Notes: generated by a model from the letters alone, not told the origin. DNA of 64,000 nucleotides from Bacillota bacterium (GCA_023436585.1 JAEZIN010000018.1:124001-188000); one strand, 5' to 3'; shown: positions 35,222-43,797, counted from the stretch's first letter. Program-made: numbers and translations.

Positions 35222-36328
35222 ATGGCAAAGAAGGACACGCTGGAAAAGAAGGAACGGACACCCGAAAACGCCGCGCAAGAGGAAAAGCTTCGCGCTCTGG
35301 AATCCGCATTAAGCGCGCTGGACAAGCAGTTTGGCAAAGGCGCCGTGATGAAGCTGGGCGCTTCCGCCCGCAGCGGCGGCATTGAAGTGATTTCTACAGG
35401 CTGCCTGGATCTGGACATGGCGCTGGGCGTTGGCGGTTTGCCCCGTGGCCGCGTCGTAGAGATTTTCGGGCCTGAATCCTCCGGTAAGACCACCGTCGCA
35501 TTGCACGTGGTGGCGGAGGCGCAAAAGAAGGGCGGCATTGCCGCGTTCGTGGACGCGGAACACGCTCTGGACCCCGCGTACGCCAAAAAGCTGGGCGTAA
35601 ACATTGATGAGTTGTACATCTCCCAGCCGGACACGGGCGAGCAGGCGCTGGAAATCGCCGAAGCGCTGGTCCGCTCCGGGGCAATTGATGTTGTCGTCAT
35701 CGACTCCGTGGCCGCGCTGGTGCCCAAGGCAGAAATCGACGGCGAAATGGGCGACAGCTTCGTGGGCCTGCAGGCCAGGCTCATGAGCCAGGCGCTGCGC
35801 AAGCTGGCGGGTGTCATCTCCAAGACCAACGCCATCTGCATCTTCATTAACCAGCTCCGCGAAAAGGTCGGCGTCATGTACGGCAATCCGGAGACGACGC
35901 CAGGCGGCCGAGCCTTGAAGTTCTACGCCAGCGTACGCCTGGATGTGCGCAAGGGCGAGCAGCTTAAAACGGGCGCGGATGTCATCGGCAACCGAACCAA
36001 GGTAAAGGTGGTCAAGAACAAGGTGGCGCCACCCTTCCGTGTCTGTGAGTTTGACATCGTCTTTGGCCAGGGCATCAGCAAGGAAGGCTCGATCCTGGAT
36101 ATGGCCGTGGTCAGGGACATCATTCACAAGAGCGGCGCGTGGTTCAGCTATAACGACCAGCGCATAGGCCAGGGCCGCGAAAGCGCCAAGCAATACCTGA
36201 AGGAGAACCCGGAAGTGGCCCGCGAAGTCGAAAGCCTCATCCGCCAGGAAATGCTCAATGCTGCGGCAGCCGTTTTGCCGCCGGCGGACAGCGATGACGA
36301 TGACCCCTCCCTGTTGGACGAGGAATAA
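35222..36328 (+). CDS. recA: Recombinase RecA
   Basis: DNA strand-exchange protein for homologous recombination and SOS signalling. 368 residues. Walker A GPESSGKT is at 83-90, Walker B VVVIDSVAAL, loop L1/L2 region GVMYGNPETTPGG, and an acidic C-terminal tail (DSDDDDPSLLDEE). ATG 35222 is preceded by GGCGGGA. Last gene of the rimO-pgsA-cinA-recA operon; a strong terminator follows. recX is not beside it. Confidence 0.98.
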   Translation: MAKKDTLEKKERTPENAAQEEKLRALESALSALDKQFGKGAVMKLGASARSGGIEVISTGCLDLDMALGVGGLPRGRVVEIFGPESSGKTTVALHVVAEAQKKGGIAAFVDAEHALDPAYAKKLGVNIDELYISQPDTGEQALEIAEALVRSGAIDVVVIDSVAALVPKAEIDGEMGDSFVGLQARLMSQALRKLAGVISKTNAICIFINQLREKVGVMYGNPETTPGGRALKFYASVRLDVRKGEQLKTGADVIGNRTKVKVVKNKVAPPFRVCEFDIVFGQGISKEGSILDMAVVRDIIHKSGAWFSYNDQRIGQGRESAKQYLKENPEVAREVESLIRQEMLNAAAAVLPPADSDDDDPSLLDEE

Positions 36329-36344
36329 TCCACGCACAGCAATG

Positions 36345-36380
36345 AAAACGGCGGCAGTCGATCGACTGCCGCCGTTGTTT
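36345..36380 (+). terminator. Terminator of the recA operon
   Basis: A fully palindromic stretch 36347-36376 (13-14 bp stem) followed by GTTT. Its outer sequence AACGGCGGCAG also occurs in the terminator at 15981. Confidence 0.8.
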
Positions 36381-36403
36381 GCAAATGAAATTGGCATACC
36401 CGC

Positions 36404-36526
36404 GACAGCTTCCCCTTAAGGGAAAGCTGTCGACGAAGTCGACTGATGAGGCGGCTCTCTCAAACAAGCATCTGAAGAATGACACCTCATCCGGCACTGT
36501 GTGCCCCCTTCCCCTCAAGGGGAAGG
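36404..36526. repeat. Three-hairpin intergenic palindromic element (MITE/REP-like)
   Basis: Left palindrome 36404-36431 (one mismatch) is followed by GTCGAC pairs. A central GATGAGG (36445-36451) pairs with CCTCATC (36485-36491), and a right palindrome lies at 36507-36526 (CCTTCCCC / GGGGAAGG). Both end hairpins share a CCCCTyAAGGG core. No ORF. Elements of this look are, to my knowledge, dispersed in many Clostridia genomes; the copy number in this genome cannot be judged here. Confidence 0.65.
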
Positions 36527-36552
36527 CATGGTCTGCGCTGAGTACTGAAGCC

Positions 36553-37245
36553 TCAGTAGGTTACATCCGCCATCTTGATATAGGCGACAGCATCCTTGTA
36601 GCGGATCACATACCATTCGCCTTCGGAACCCAGTATCTCAACTGCCGTGCCCGCGTTCAGCGTCTGCACGGAATTCCAGCTGGAGGCGGGTCCGGTGCGC
36701 GTGGTGGTGCGGTTTACAACAGTGCCGGCGATAGGCGACGCGGATGTCCAGGCGGCAAGGTCCTCATCCAGCCATACCTTGGCCGACTTGGGAATGGATG
36801 CCGCGGCTTCCCGCAGGCTCACCACCCAATACCTGTCCAGCTGCGCGATCACCGTCAGCCGCGTGTATTTGGTCAGGGAGCCAACCCGCTTGCTGCCGGA
36901 AGCCGGGTACGCATAAGCCGCCGTGCTGCTGTTGCGCAGCGTGATATGCATGGGGTTTTCCACCACATAATAGTTGAGCAGCCAGCCGTTGATGGTCTGC
37001 ACGGTTTTTTCGTCAAAGTAGGCGATATACAGCCAGTCTTCCCAGCGGTCCAATATCTCGAACGTGTCGCCGTTGCTAAGGCTTTTGATGGTTTTAGAAC
37101 TGGTAGTATGGTTTTCCCGCAGGGAAACGTTCTGGCTGACAACCTCACCCGTCTCCGCATCGGGCACATCCGCCCACGCGGTCAGCGCCGCCGACATCAG
37201 CATGACGGCCATCAATAGCGCCGCGAGCAATGCCTTCCTCTTCAT
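36553..37245 (-). CDS. Secreted SH3-domain protein
   Basis: A 230-residue exported protein. The signal peptide is about 1-25 (hydrophobic core, LTAWA-D). Two clear SH3b-like modules follow, about 33-95 (VSLRENHTTSSKTIKSL...GWLLNYY) and 165-228 (RTGPASSWNSVQTL...VAYIKMADV), with a less regular middle part. No catalytic domain, so probably a wall-binding protein. AAGGGAGG precedes ATG 37245. Its genes on both sides (recA, rny) are housekeeping; it sits reversed between them. Confidence 0.75.
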   Translation of the reverse strand: MKRKALLAALLMAVMLMSAALTAWADVPDAETGEVVSQNVSLRENHTTSSKTIKSLSNGDTFEILDRWEDWLYIAYFDEKTVQTINGWLLNYYVVENPMHITLRNSSTAAYAYPASGSKRVGSLTKYTRLTVIAQLDRYWVVSLREAAASIPKSAKVWLDEDLAAWTSASPIAGTVVNRTTTRTGPASSWNSVQTLNAGTAVEILGSEGEWYVIRYKDAVAYIKMADVTY

Positions 37246-37261
37246 GAAAATACCTCCCTTT

Positions 37262-37290
37262 ATTATACTTGTTCTGTCTTTTGCTGTAAT
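37262..37290 (-). promoter_or_regulatory. Promoter of the SH3-domain protein
   Basis: ATTACA (37285-37290), 17-base spacer and exact TATAAT (37262-37267) on the minus strand, giving a very short leader. Confidence 0.65.
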
Positions 37291-37475
37291 AGGTCCCGCG
37301 TCATGCGGGATACATCCATCTAACGCTTAACATATGCAAATTCTTGCCGCTTTTGGAAAAACAATTCACATTTTCCTGCCTGCCAATAAAGACAGCTTTG
37401 TCTATACCGCCGCATTATCTTTATGCAAATTGCCCTTACTACGGTCATGGATTTTCTGCAATGAAACGATTTTTC

Positions 37476-37504
37476 TTGACAGATGAAGTGCTGGCCGTTA
37501 CAAT
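37476..37504 (+). promoter_or_regulatory. Strong sigma-A promoter 460 bases before rny
   Basis: Exact TTGACA (37476-37481), 17-base spacer, TACAAT (37499-37504). The next recognisable gene start is at 37963. Confidence 0.8.
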
Positions 37505-37510
37505 GATTAT

Positions 37511-37900
37511 GATCGGCTGAAAAGGTGTTTCTTCCGTGCTGAACGAAGAGGTGCCTGCGCTGTTTTTCGTATAAAGCAACCATTCCTTTTCTTCTCCGTT
37601 GCGGGGCATTTTTGGTCCCGGTGCGGTTTGTATGGAAGAGCAGGCGGATGGCAGGATAAGGGGCGGGAACAAGAAATTTCCCGGTCCCAGTTTTTCCGTC
37701 AATTGGACAAAGCATTGTCCGCCGCCTGATATCGGCATAACAGCAAAATGGTGAATGCCTGCGCATTCCCGTTTATGTGAATAGTGTGTTGGGTAGGTTT
37801 CTCCCGGCGCATGCAGGTGTGCAGATCGACCAGCAAACAGATGAACCCATGGTGCGCGAAAAAACAGCCAGCCGTGCAGGTATTGCCTGTACGGCTTTCG
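37511..37900 (+). ncRNA. Candidate small RNA or long structured leader before rny
   Basis: No credible ORF follows the strong promoter at 37476, but many small hairpins do: GGACAA/TTGTCC near 37708-37723, GAATGC/GCATTC near 37754-37769, and GCAAC/GTTGC near 37576-37602. Two stems could terminate transcription: one around 37661-37690 followed by AGTTTTT (a product of about 190 bases), and an 11-bp stem near 37873-37899 (about 390 bases). RNase P RNA, tmRNA and SRP RNA signatures were looked for and not found. It could equally be the rny 5' leader. The 37246-37475 part of this gap shows nothing else. Confidence 0.35.
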
Positions 37901-37962
37901 TCGTTCCCTAAAGGTCTTGGACTCACGTATAGAAGAAATTTGCAAAAAGGGAGGGAATCGCA

Positions 37963-39504
37963 TTGGAATGGTTATGGATCGTTCTGGCCGCCATCATTGC
38001 AGCGGCCATCGGCGTGGGAGCCGGTTATATCTACCGCAAGAACGCCGCCGAAAAAAAGATAGGGCGGGCTGAGGAATACGCCAAAAATTTACTTGATGAC
38101 GCCATGCGCAAGGCGGATGAAAAGAAAAAGGAAACCGTTCTGGAAGCCAAAGAAGAAGTGCTCAAGCTGAAAACCGAACTGGACAGGGAAATCAGGGACC
38201 GCCGCACAGAACTGCAGCGCAACGAAAGACGCATGATCCAGCGGGAAGAAACGCTGGACAAGAAGCTGGATAACCTGGAAGCCCGGGAAGAGGGCCTGAA
38301 CAAGAAACAGACGCAGATTCAAAAGCTCCAGGAGGAGGCGGAAGATTTCCACAACCGCCAGTTTACCGAGCTGGAGCGCATCGCCGGCATGACACAGGAC
38401 GAAGCCAGGCAGATGCTCACTGACCGCATCCAGAAGGAAGCATTTCACGACGCCGCCGCCATGGTGCGTGACATTGAAAGCCGCGCCAAGGAAGAGGGCG
38501 AGAAAAAAGCCCGCAACATCATCGCGCTGGCCATACAAAAATGCGCCGCCGACCATGTGGCGGAGAGCACCGTATCGGTCATCACCCTGCCCAACGATGA
38601 CATGAAGGGCCGCATTATCGGCCGTGAGGGCCGCAACATACGCGCCCTGGAAACGGCCACAGGCGTCGACCTCATCATCGACGATACCCCCGAAGCCGTA
38701 ATCGTATCCGCGTTTGACCCCGTGCGCCGGGAAGTGGCCCGGATCGCCGTGGAAAAATTGATCATGGACGGCCGCATCCACCCCGCCCGCATCGAGGAAA
38801 TGGTGGATAAGGCCCGCAAGGAAGTAGACAATCAGATCCGGGAGGCTGGCGAGCAGGCCGTGTTTGAAACCAACCAGCACGGCATACACCACGAGCTGGT
38901 CAAGATCCTGGGCCGTTTGAAATACCGCACCAGCTACGGTCAAAACGTACTGAAGCATTCCATCGAAGTATCCCACCTGGCGGGCCTCATGGCCGCTGAG
39001 CTGGGCGCCGATGTGGCCCTGGCCAAGCGCGCCGGCCTTCTGCATGACATCGGCAAGGCCGTGGACCATGAGCAGGAAGGCACCCACGTATCCATCGGCG
39101 GCGAATTGGCCCGCAAATACCGGGAAAGCGCCGATGTGATCCACGCCATCCTGGCCCATCACAACGATGTAGAGCCCCAAACCATTGAGGCTGTGCTGGT
39201 CCAGGCCGCGGACGCCATTTCCGCCGCAAGGCCTGGCGCCCGCCGCGAGTCGCTGGAGAACTATATCAAGCGCCTGGAGAAGCTGGAAGAAATCGCAAAC
39301 TCCTTCACCGGCGTGGAAAAGTGCTTTGCCATCCAATCCGGCCGCGAAGTGCGCATCATGGTCAAGCCCGACGATGTCACCGACGAGGGCACGAAGGTGT
39401 TGGCCAAGGAAATCGCCAAGCGGATCGAAAAGGAACTGGAGTATCCCGGCCAGATCCGCGTAAACGTGATCCGGGAGACCAGAAGCACGGAATTCGCCAA
39501 GTAA
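37963..39504 (+). CDS. rny: Ribonuclease Y
   Basis: Membrane-anchored endoribonuclease that starts bulk mRNA decay. 513 residues: N-terminal membrane helix (about 3-24), long charged coiled coil (about 30-200), KH domain (about 205-270 with GRIIGREGRNIRALE), then an HD domain with HDIGKA. The start codon is TTG at 37963 with GGGAGGG eight bases upstream. It follows the candidate RNA/leader region and ends at its own terminator; separated from recA by the SH3 gene, whereas the rimO-recA-rny order is otherwise conserved. Confidence 0.95.
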   Translation: MEWLWIVLAAIIAAAIGVGAGYIYRKNAAEKKIGRAEEYAKNLLDDAMRKADEKKKETVLEAKEEVLKLKTELDREIRDRRTELQRNERRMIQREETLDKKLDNLEAREEGLNKKQTQIQKLQEEAEDFHNRQFTELERIAGMTQDEARQMLTDRIQKEAFHDAAAMVRDIESRAKEEGEKKARNIIALAIQKCAADHVAESTVSVITLPNDDMKGRIIGREGRNIRALETATGVDLIIDDTPEAVIVSAFDPVRREVARIAVEKLIMDGRIHPARIEEMVDKARKEVDNQIREAGEQAVFETNQHGIHHELVKILGRLKYRTSYGQNVLKHSIEVSHLAGLMAAELGADVALAKRAGLLHDIGKAVDHEQEGTHVSIGGELARKYRESADVIHAILAHHNDVEPQTIEAVLVQAADAISAARPGARRESLENYIKRLEKLEEIANSFTGVEKCFAIQSGREVRIMVKPDDVTDEGTKVLAKEIAKRIEKELEYPGQIRVNVIRETRSTEFAK

Positions 39505-39517
39505 TACATAGGACCAT

Positions 39518-39552
39518 ACAAGCCGGAAAGCAGTTGCTTTCCGGCTTTTAAA
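39518..39552 (+). terminator. Terminator of rny
   Basis: An 11-bp perfect stem (39521-39531 with 39536-39546), 4-base loop, then TTTTAAA. Confidence 0.9.
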
Positions 39553-39597
39553 TTGGCCTCCGGTTGATGTGGGCGATTTACTTATAAGCCGTTCAGG

Positions 39598-39687
39598 GTA
39601 GCCGGGGGCTTGCTCCCGCCGCACGCGCCAGCTTCACATGCATTGACCTGCTCCTTGCACAAACGGCGGGAGCAAGCCCCCGGCTAC
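39598..39687. repeat. 24-bp perfect inverted repeat element
   Basis: Arms 39598-39621 and 39664-39687 are perfect reverse complements (they begin GTAGCCGGGGGC and end GCCCCCGGCTAC). They enclose 42 bases and are followed by a run of eight T at 39693-39700. No gene. It may be a MITE-like unit; it could also act as a second plus-strand terminator. Confidence 0.65.
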
Positions 39688-39759
39688 ACATATTTTTTTT
39701 GATTTGATTATACTTGCGTCCAGCAATGTTGTCCATGATTACGAAAGTGATTATGAATG

Positions 39760-40299
39760 TCAGGCGTTGCGCAGCACGCTTATAAACCCATCCAGTATAT
39801 CATGGCTATAGCGAAAGCCTTTGTCCTGATAGAACTTCATAGCCTGGGTGTTGCCATTGGAAACGAATATGAACAAGTCTTTTACATTTTGTGCGTTCAG
39901 CCAATCCATTGACCTTTCAAACAAGATGCTGCCGATGCCCTTGCCACGGTAATCATCTCTTATATAAAACTGGGAAAGGCAGCCGATAAAATCGCCCTCT
40001 ACGGAATCGAAATCGAAGAATGAATCGCACTTAAGCGTTGCAAAATTGCTGGTATAGATTTGCTTAGGCGCGATATTGCTGTAGGCGTAACCCACTACAT
40101 GATCGTCATCGTAAGCGGCAATGAGGAAATTGGCCTTGGCACTTTTTAAGGATGGAAGCATCCTTGATTCGAAGCTCATGGCGTCAAAGAACTCAGGACG
40201 GATAAAAGCCTTTGATTTTTGATATGTCATCATCTCGTTGCACAGATCCCTGACAAGATACGAATCTTGTTCCTTCAGTACCTCATATCGGATGGCCAC
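39760..40299 (-). CDS. GNAT-family N-acetyltransferase
   Basis: A 179-residue acetyltransferase. The acetyl-CoA-binding motif is YRGKGIGSILFE after a beta strand CLSQFYIRDD, with FYQDKGFRYSH at the end of the fold. GTG 40299 is chosen as start because GGAGGAG lies five bases before; an in-frame ATG at 40326 has no site. Distinct in sequence from the acetyltransferase at 23270-24073. Substrate unknown. It follows ispDF on the same strand with a 41-base gap. Confidence 0.8.
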   Translation of the reverse strand: MAIRYEVLKEQDSYLVRDLCNEMMTYQKSKAFIRPEFFDAMSFESRMLPSLKSAKANFLIAAYDDDHVVGYAYSNIAPKQIYTSNFATLKCDSFFDFDSVEGDFIGCLSQFYIRDDYRGKGIGSILFERSMDWLNAQNVKDLFIFVSNGNTQAMKFYQDKGFRYSHDILDGFISVLRNA

Positions 40300-40340
40300 G
40301 GCATCTCCTCCGGTTCCCTTTTGCATGTTGCAAGCTTAGG

Positions 40341-41513
40341 CTATCGCTGCATCAGCAGACACACAGCTTGGGCACTGATGCCCTTCTCCTCGCCTTCGAA
40401 GCCCAGGTGCTCTGTGGTGGTGGCCTTGATGTTCACGCGGTCCTGGGGGATATCCAGCGCCTTGGCGGCGTTATCCCGCATGATCGCGATATATGGGGCC
40501 AGCTTGGGCCGCTGGGCCACGATGGTCACATCCGCGTTGCATACCTGAAAGCCCTTGCTTTTTACAAGCCGGATGACATGCTCTAGCAGCAGCAGCGAGG
40601 AGATGCCCTTGTAGGTGTTGTCGCTGTCAGGAAAATGCTTTCCGATATCCCCCAAGGCCGCGGCGCCCAGCAGCGCATCCATCAGCGCGTGCAGCGCCAC
40701 ATCGGCGTCACTGTGGCCCAGCAAGCCTGTTTCATGAGGGATTTCCACCCCGCAGAGGATGAGCTTGCGGCCTTTCACCAACTGATGCACATCATACCCC
40801 TGGCCAACGCGCAGTGAAGAAGGAGGACCTCCCTCGCTTTGCTTGAGGGCAGCCTCCGCCATAAGCATATCCTCCGGCGTGGTGATTTTCAAATTGGCAT
40901 AATCCCCTTGCGTGAGCCTTACGGGAATGCCCAGCGCTTCCACCAGGCCGGCATCGTCGGTGGCTAATATCCCCGCCTCCCGGGCGTGATCATGGGCCTT
41001 TGCAAGAATGCTTTTCAAGAAGCCTTGGGGCGTCTGCACGGCGCGGAGCTGTGCCCTTTCGGGCGTGGAGCGCACCGTATTCTGCGCGTCCACCTGTTTG
41101 ATGGTGTCCTTGACGGCTACGGCAGCCACGCCTGTGCCATGTTCCCCGACCGAAGCTATGACCCGCCCGATGGCCTCCCCTGTTATCAGCGGCCTGGCGG
41201 CGTCATGAACAAGCACCACCGATTCACCCGGAGAAAGCAGCTTCAATCCGTTTAATACGGAATCCTGCCTCTCCGGCCCGCCGTAGGCAAAGGCTGATAC
41301 GGAGTCCAGCAGCCCATAGGACTTTAGGAGCTCTCTTGCCCGCTCTTCCTCCTCAGGCTTTATGACAAGCACCAACGCATCGCACAGCCCTTGGAAGGCC
41401 CTTACGCTGCGGCAAAGGACGGGCATGTCGCCAAGGGGCAGAAACACCTTGTTCTCCCCCACCTGCATCCTTTTGCCCGATCCCGCGGCCAGCAATATCA
41501 CTTCGGTGCGCAT
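40341..41513 (-). CDS. ispDF: Bifunctional IspD/IspF isoprenoid biosynthesis enzyme
   Basis: Carries out two non-consecutive MEP-pathway steps: cytidylylation of methylerythritol phosphate (IspD) and cyclisation to MEcPP (IspF). 390 residues. The IspD half (about 1-230) has LLAAGSGKRM, VHDAARPL and QTPQGF. The IspF half (about 235-390) has GYDVHQL (zinc His and Asp), LGHSDADVALHAL and IKATTTEHLGF. The ATG at 41513 follows GAAAGGG; an ATG at 41528 is possible. It precedes the acetyltransferase and follows rqcP by 14 bases. Partner pathway genes dxr and ispG lie at 58555 and 56387. Confidence 0.95.
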   Translation of the reverse strand: MRTEVILLAAGSGKRMQVGENKVFLPLGDMPVLCRSVRAFQGLCDALVLVIKPEEEERARELLKSYGLLDSVSAFAYGGPERQDSVLNGLKLLSPGESVVLVHDAARPLITGEAIGRVIASVGEHGTGVAAVAVKDTIKQVDAQNTVRSTPERAQLRAVQTPQGFLKSILAKAHDHAREAGILATDDAGLVEALGIPVRLTQGDYANLKITTPEDMLMAEAALKQSEGGPPSSLRVGQGYDVHQLVKGRKLILCGVEIPHETGLLGHSDADVALHALMDALLGAAALGDIGKHFPDSDNTYKGISSLLLLEHVIRLVKSKGFQVCNADVTIVAQRPKLAPYIAIMRDNAAKALDIPQDRVNIKATTTEHLGFEGEEKGISAQAVCLLMQR

Positions 41514-41527
41514 GGCTTGCCCTTTCA

Positions 41528-41800
41528 TCAGTTCCGCTCCCTGGCTACCGTCTCATCCTCCTGGAGCACCTTGTACATGAGCGACGCGCCTTCCTTGCGG
41601 ACATGCTCCAGGATGGACACGATCTCATACCTTCCGTACCGGTCGCCAAAGCGGATCTCCAACAGATCCCCTTCTTTCACCTCTGCCCCCGGCTTGGCCG
41701 TCTTGCCGTTCAGGGATACGCGCCCCCCGGAGCAGGCATCATTGGCCACCGTCCGCCTTTTTATGATGCGGGATACCTTCAAATACTTATCCAGACGCAT
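41528..41800 (-). CDS. rqcP: S4-domain RNA-binding protein RqcP (YabO)
   Basis: A 90-residue single S4 domain (MRLDKYLKVSRIIKRRTVANDACSGGRVSLNG). RqcP works with RqcH on stalled 50S subunits to add poly-alanine tails in bacterial ribosome quality control. The start at 41800 has GAGG six bases upstream; 41812 would be too near. The spoVT-flippase-mazG-hup-rqcP order matches Bacillus yabM-yabN-yabO, which supports the assignment over HSP15. Confidence 0.85.
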   Translation of the reverse strand: MRLDKYLKVSRIIKRRTVANDACSGGRVSLNGKTAKPGAEVKEGDLLEIRFGDRYGRYEIVSILEHVRKEGASLMYKVLQEDETVARERN

Positions 41801-41854
41801 GAAATACCTCAACCTTCAAGGCGATTGAAATTTGATTGTTTCAGGTGCTTGCAC

Positions 41855-41887
41855 CCAAAAACGCCCATGCGAAACCGCACGGACGTT
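41855..41887 (-). terminator. Terminator of the HU gene
   Basis: A 12-bp stem with two G-T pairs (41860-41871 with 41876-41887), 4-base loop, then TTTGGG on the minus strand. RqcP probably depends on read-through or a separate weak promoter. Confidence 0.7.
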
Positions 41888-41926
41888 CCTGATTTGATCA
41901 TATACCAACCATGTTTGAGGCTGATA

Positions 41927-42202
41927 TTATTCGTTGACGGTGTCCTTCAGCGCCTTGCCGGGCTTGAAAACGGGGGCCTTGGAGGCGTCAATCTTGATCT
42001 CCTCGCCGGTGCGGGGATTGCGGGCGGTGCGGGCGGGTCTCTCCTTCACTTCGAAAGAGCCAAAGCCGACGATCTGAACCTTTTCGCCAGCTTTGAGGGA
42101 GTCACTGATGACTTCCACCACAGCATTAATGACCTTTTCCGCGTCCTTTTTGGTCAGGCCGGTTTTGGCGACGATGGCGCTGGACAGTTCTGCTTTGTTC
42201 AT
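41927..42202 (-). CDS. hup: DNA-binding protein HU
   Basis: A 91-residue histone-like protein that bends and compacts DNA as a dimer. It spans the complete family length, from MNKAELSSAIVAKTGLTKKDAEK to the DNA-clamp arm RPARTARNPRTGEEIKI and a lysine-rich end. GAGGAGG precedes the ATG. It lies between mazG and rqcP, the usual Clostridia location. No convincing -35/-10 pair was seen in the 137-base gap to mazG. Confidence 0.97.
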   Translation of the reverse strand: MNKAELSSAIVAKTGLTKKDAEKVINAVVEVISDSLKAGEKVQIVGFGSFEVKERPARTARNPRTGEEIKIDASKAPVFKPGKALKDTVNE

Positions 42203-42339
42203 GAAAGTACCTCCTCGTTTTTACCATGATGTATGATGGATTTTCTTTATTGGGATCACCTGAACCTATATTCGCCTCCATCCGGCAATTTCCTTCCGGA
42301 AAGCGGATGCGAAGCGGATACCATTGAAAAAGCGTGGAT

Positions 42340-43797
42340 TTATACCTTTTTTTCCAGCAGCTTTCCCTTTTCCCAGTATACATCCATTTCTGATAAAGTC
42401 AAGTGTTCCAACGCTTTTCCCTCCGCAACAATTGCTTTTTCCATCCTTTCAAAGCGCCTAATGAACTTATCCACGGCGGCGGATAGAAGCAGCTCCGGCT
42501 GCTTTTTAAACAGGCGGGCGGCGCTGACTGCGGCTAAGAGCAAGTCGCCAAGTTCCTCACCGGGGTCCGTACCCTTTTTGATTTCTTCCCGCACCTCCTG
42601 TACTTCCTCCAGCACCTTCTTCAAGGCTTCCTCGGGATCGTCCCAGTCAAAGCCCACCTGCTTTGCTTTTTGCTGCACCTTGTAAGCCCGCATCAGCGCC
42701 GGCAGATGCCTTGGCACATCCGCCATGACAGCCGCCTGGGTGTCAAGATTCCGTTCCTTGCGCTTGAGCTTGTCCCAGCTTACCAGCACCTCTTCGGCCG
42801 TATCGCATTTCACGTCCCCGAAGATATGGGCATGGCGGGAAATCATCTTGCGGCAGATGGCGGTGGTAACATCCCGGATGTCGAATTCCCCATGCTCCCC
42901 GGCAATCTGGGCATGGAAGACCACCTGCAAAAGCACGTCTCCCAGCTCATCCGCCACATGGTCCATGTCGTTTTCATCAATGGCGGCAACGGCCTCGTAG
43001 GCTTCCTCCAGCAGATAGGTACGGAGGGATTCGTGGGATTGCTCCCTGTCCCAAGGACATCCGTCCGGCGCGCGAAGCTTTTCCATGACCTTTATAAGAT
43101 CAAAGAAATCGTAACGGCTTCTGGACAGCACGGGCACGGCCGGCACGTACACCGCGGCGGTATGGTCATATCCCTTCCTGCGGTCCAAATCGGACAGGGG
43201 TATCTTTTCCGCGGTGCGTTCCTTTTGTTCTCCCGGCGGGAAGAAATAAACCTCCTGCTCCGGTTCGTGAAACATCATCAGCCAAACCTTGATATCGCCG
43301 GCTAGAAGACGGCTGTTCAGCTCAGTGACAAGGAGCGCCTCGGAAGGGATGAGCTCAGCCGTTTTGCAGGCGGATGCCGGATGGATGCGCAGCGGCCGGC
43401 CAACGGGCATATCCCCAAGGGCGCACAGGCAAGGGGCTGACAGTGGAACACCCGCCAGCACCGTCACCTTCCTTTTGGAGCCGGCTGATGCAAGAAGCTC
43501 CCGCACCGTCTCATCCGCCGCGGGGTCCGCCACGCCGTAGGCCACAGGGCCTGAAACTGCGGCTTCCCATAATGTTTGCGCCGCCTTGGCATTCAATGCG
43601 TCAAAATCGCCGCATTCTTCATACAGCGCGTCCAAAGTATCATAATGCACGCCTTGCTTTTCAATTTCGGCACAGGCTCCATGGCGGCCGGTGCGCAATA
43701 TGACCGTTTTGGCCGTCTTCAAAGCATCCAGCGCGCCTAGGGTCAGGTATTCCGGCGCGCCTGGCCCCAGGGGTACAACGGTGATTGCTTGATTCAT
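42340..43797 (-). CDS. mazG: MazG-family pyrophosphohydrolase fused to a tetrapyrrole methylase domain
   Basis: A 485-residue YabN-type protein. The N-terminal SAM-dependent methylase-like domain (about 1-215; VVPLGPGAPEYLTLGAL) is of unknown activity. The C-terminal region has two MazG domains; the first has the metal-binding EEAYE/DELGD pattern and the second has EELGDLLLA. It hydrolyses nucleoside triphosphates to monophosphates, as a house-cleaning enzyme. Adjacent to the flippase gene by 3 bases. Confidence 0.9.
   Translation of the reverse strand: MNQAITVVPLGPGAPEYLTLGALDALKTAKTVILRTGRHGACAEIEKQGVHYDTLDALYEECGDFDALNAKAAQTLWEAAVSGPVAYGVADPAADETVRELLASAGSKRKVTVLAGVPLSAPCLCALGDMPVGRPLRIHPASACKTAELIPSEALLVTELNSRLLAGDIKVWLMMFHEPEQEVYFFPPGEQKERTAEKIPLSDLDRRKGYDHTAAVYVPAVPVLSRSRYDFFDLIKVMEKLRAPDGCPWDREQSHESLRTYLLEEAYEAVAAIDENDMDHVADELGDVLLQVVFHAQIAGEHGEFDIRDVTTAICRKMISRHAHIFGDVKCDTAEEVLVSWDKLKRKERNLDTQAAVMADVPRHLPALMRAYKVQQKAKQVGFDWDDPEEALKKVLEEVQEVREEIKKGTDPGEELGDLLLAAVSAARLFKKQPELLLSAAVDKFIRRFERMEKAIVAEGKALEHLTLSEMDVYWEKGKLLEKKV

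Noticed and set aside
37320..37766. Minus-strand reading frame of 148 codons in the rny upstream gap
   Set aside because: No ribosome site, unusual Cys/His/Arg-rich composition and no domain pattern; it overlaps the plus-strand promoter at 37476.
37511..37900. RNase P RNA, tmRNA or SRP RNA
   Set aside because: The invariant RNase P core sequences, the tmRNA tRNA-like ends and the SRP apical loop were not found on either strand.
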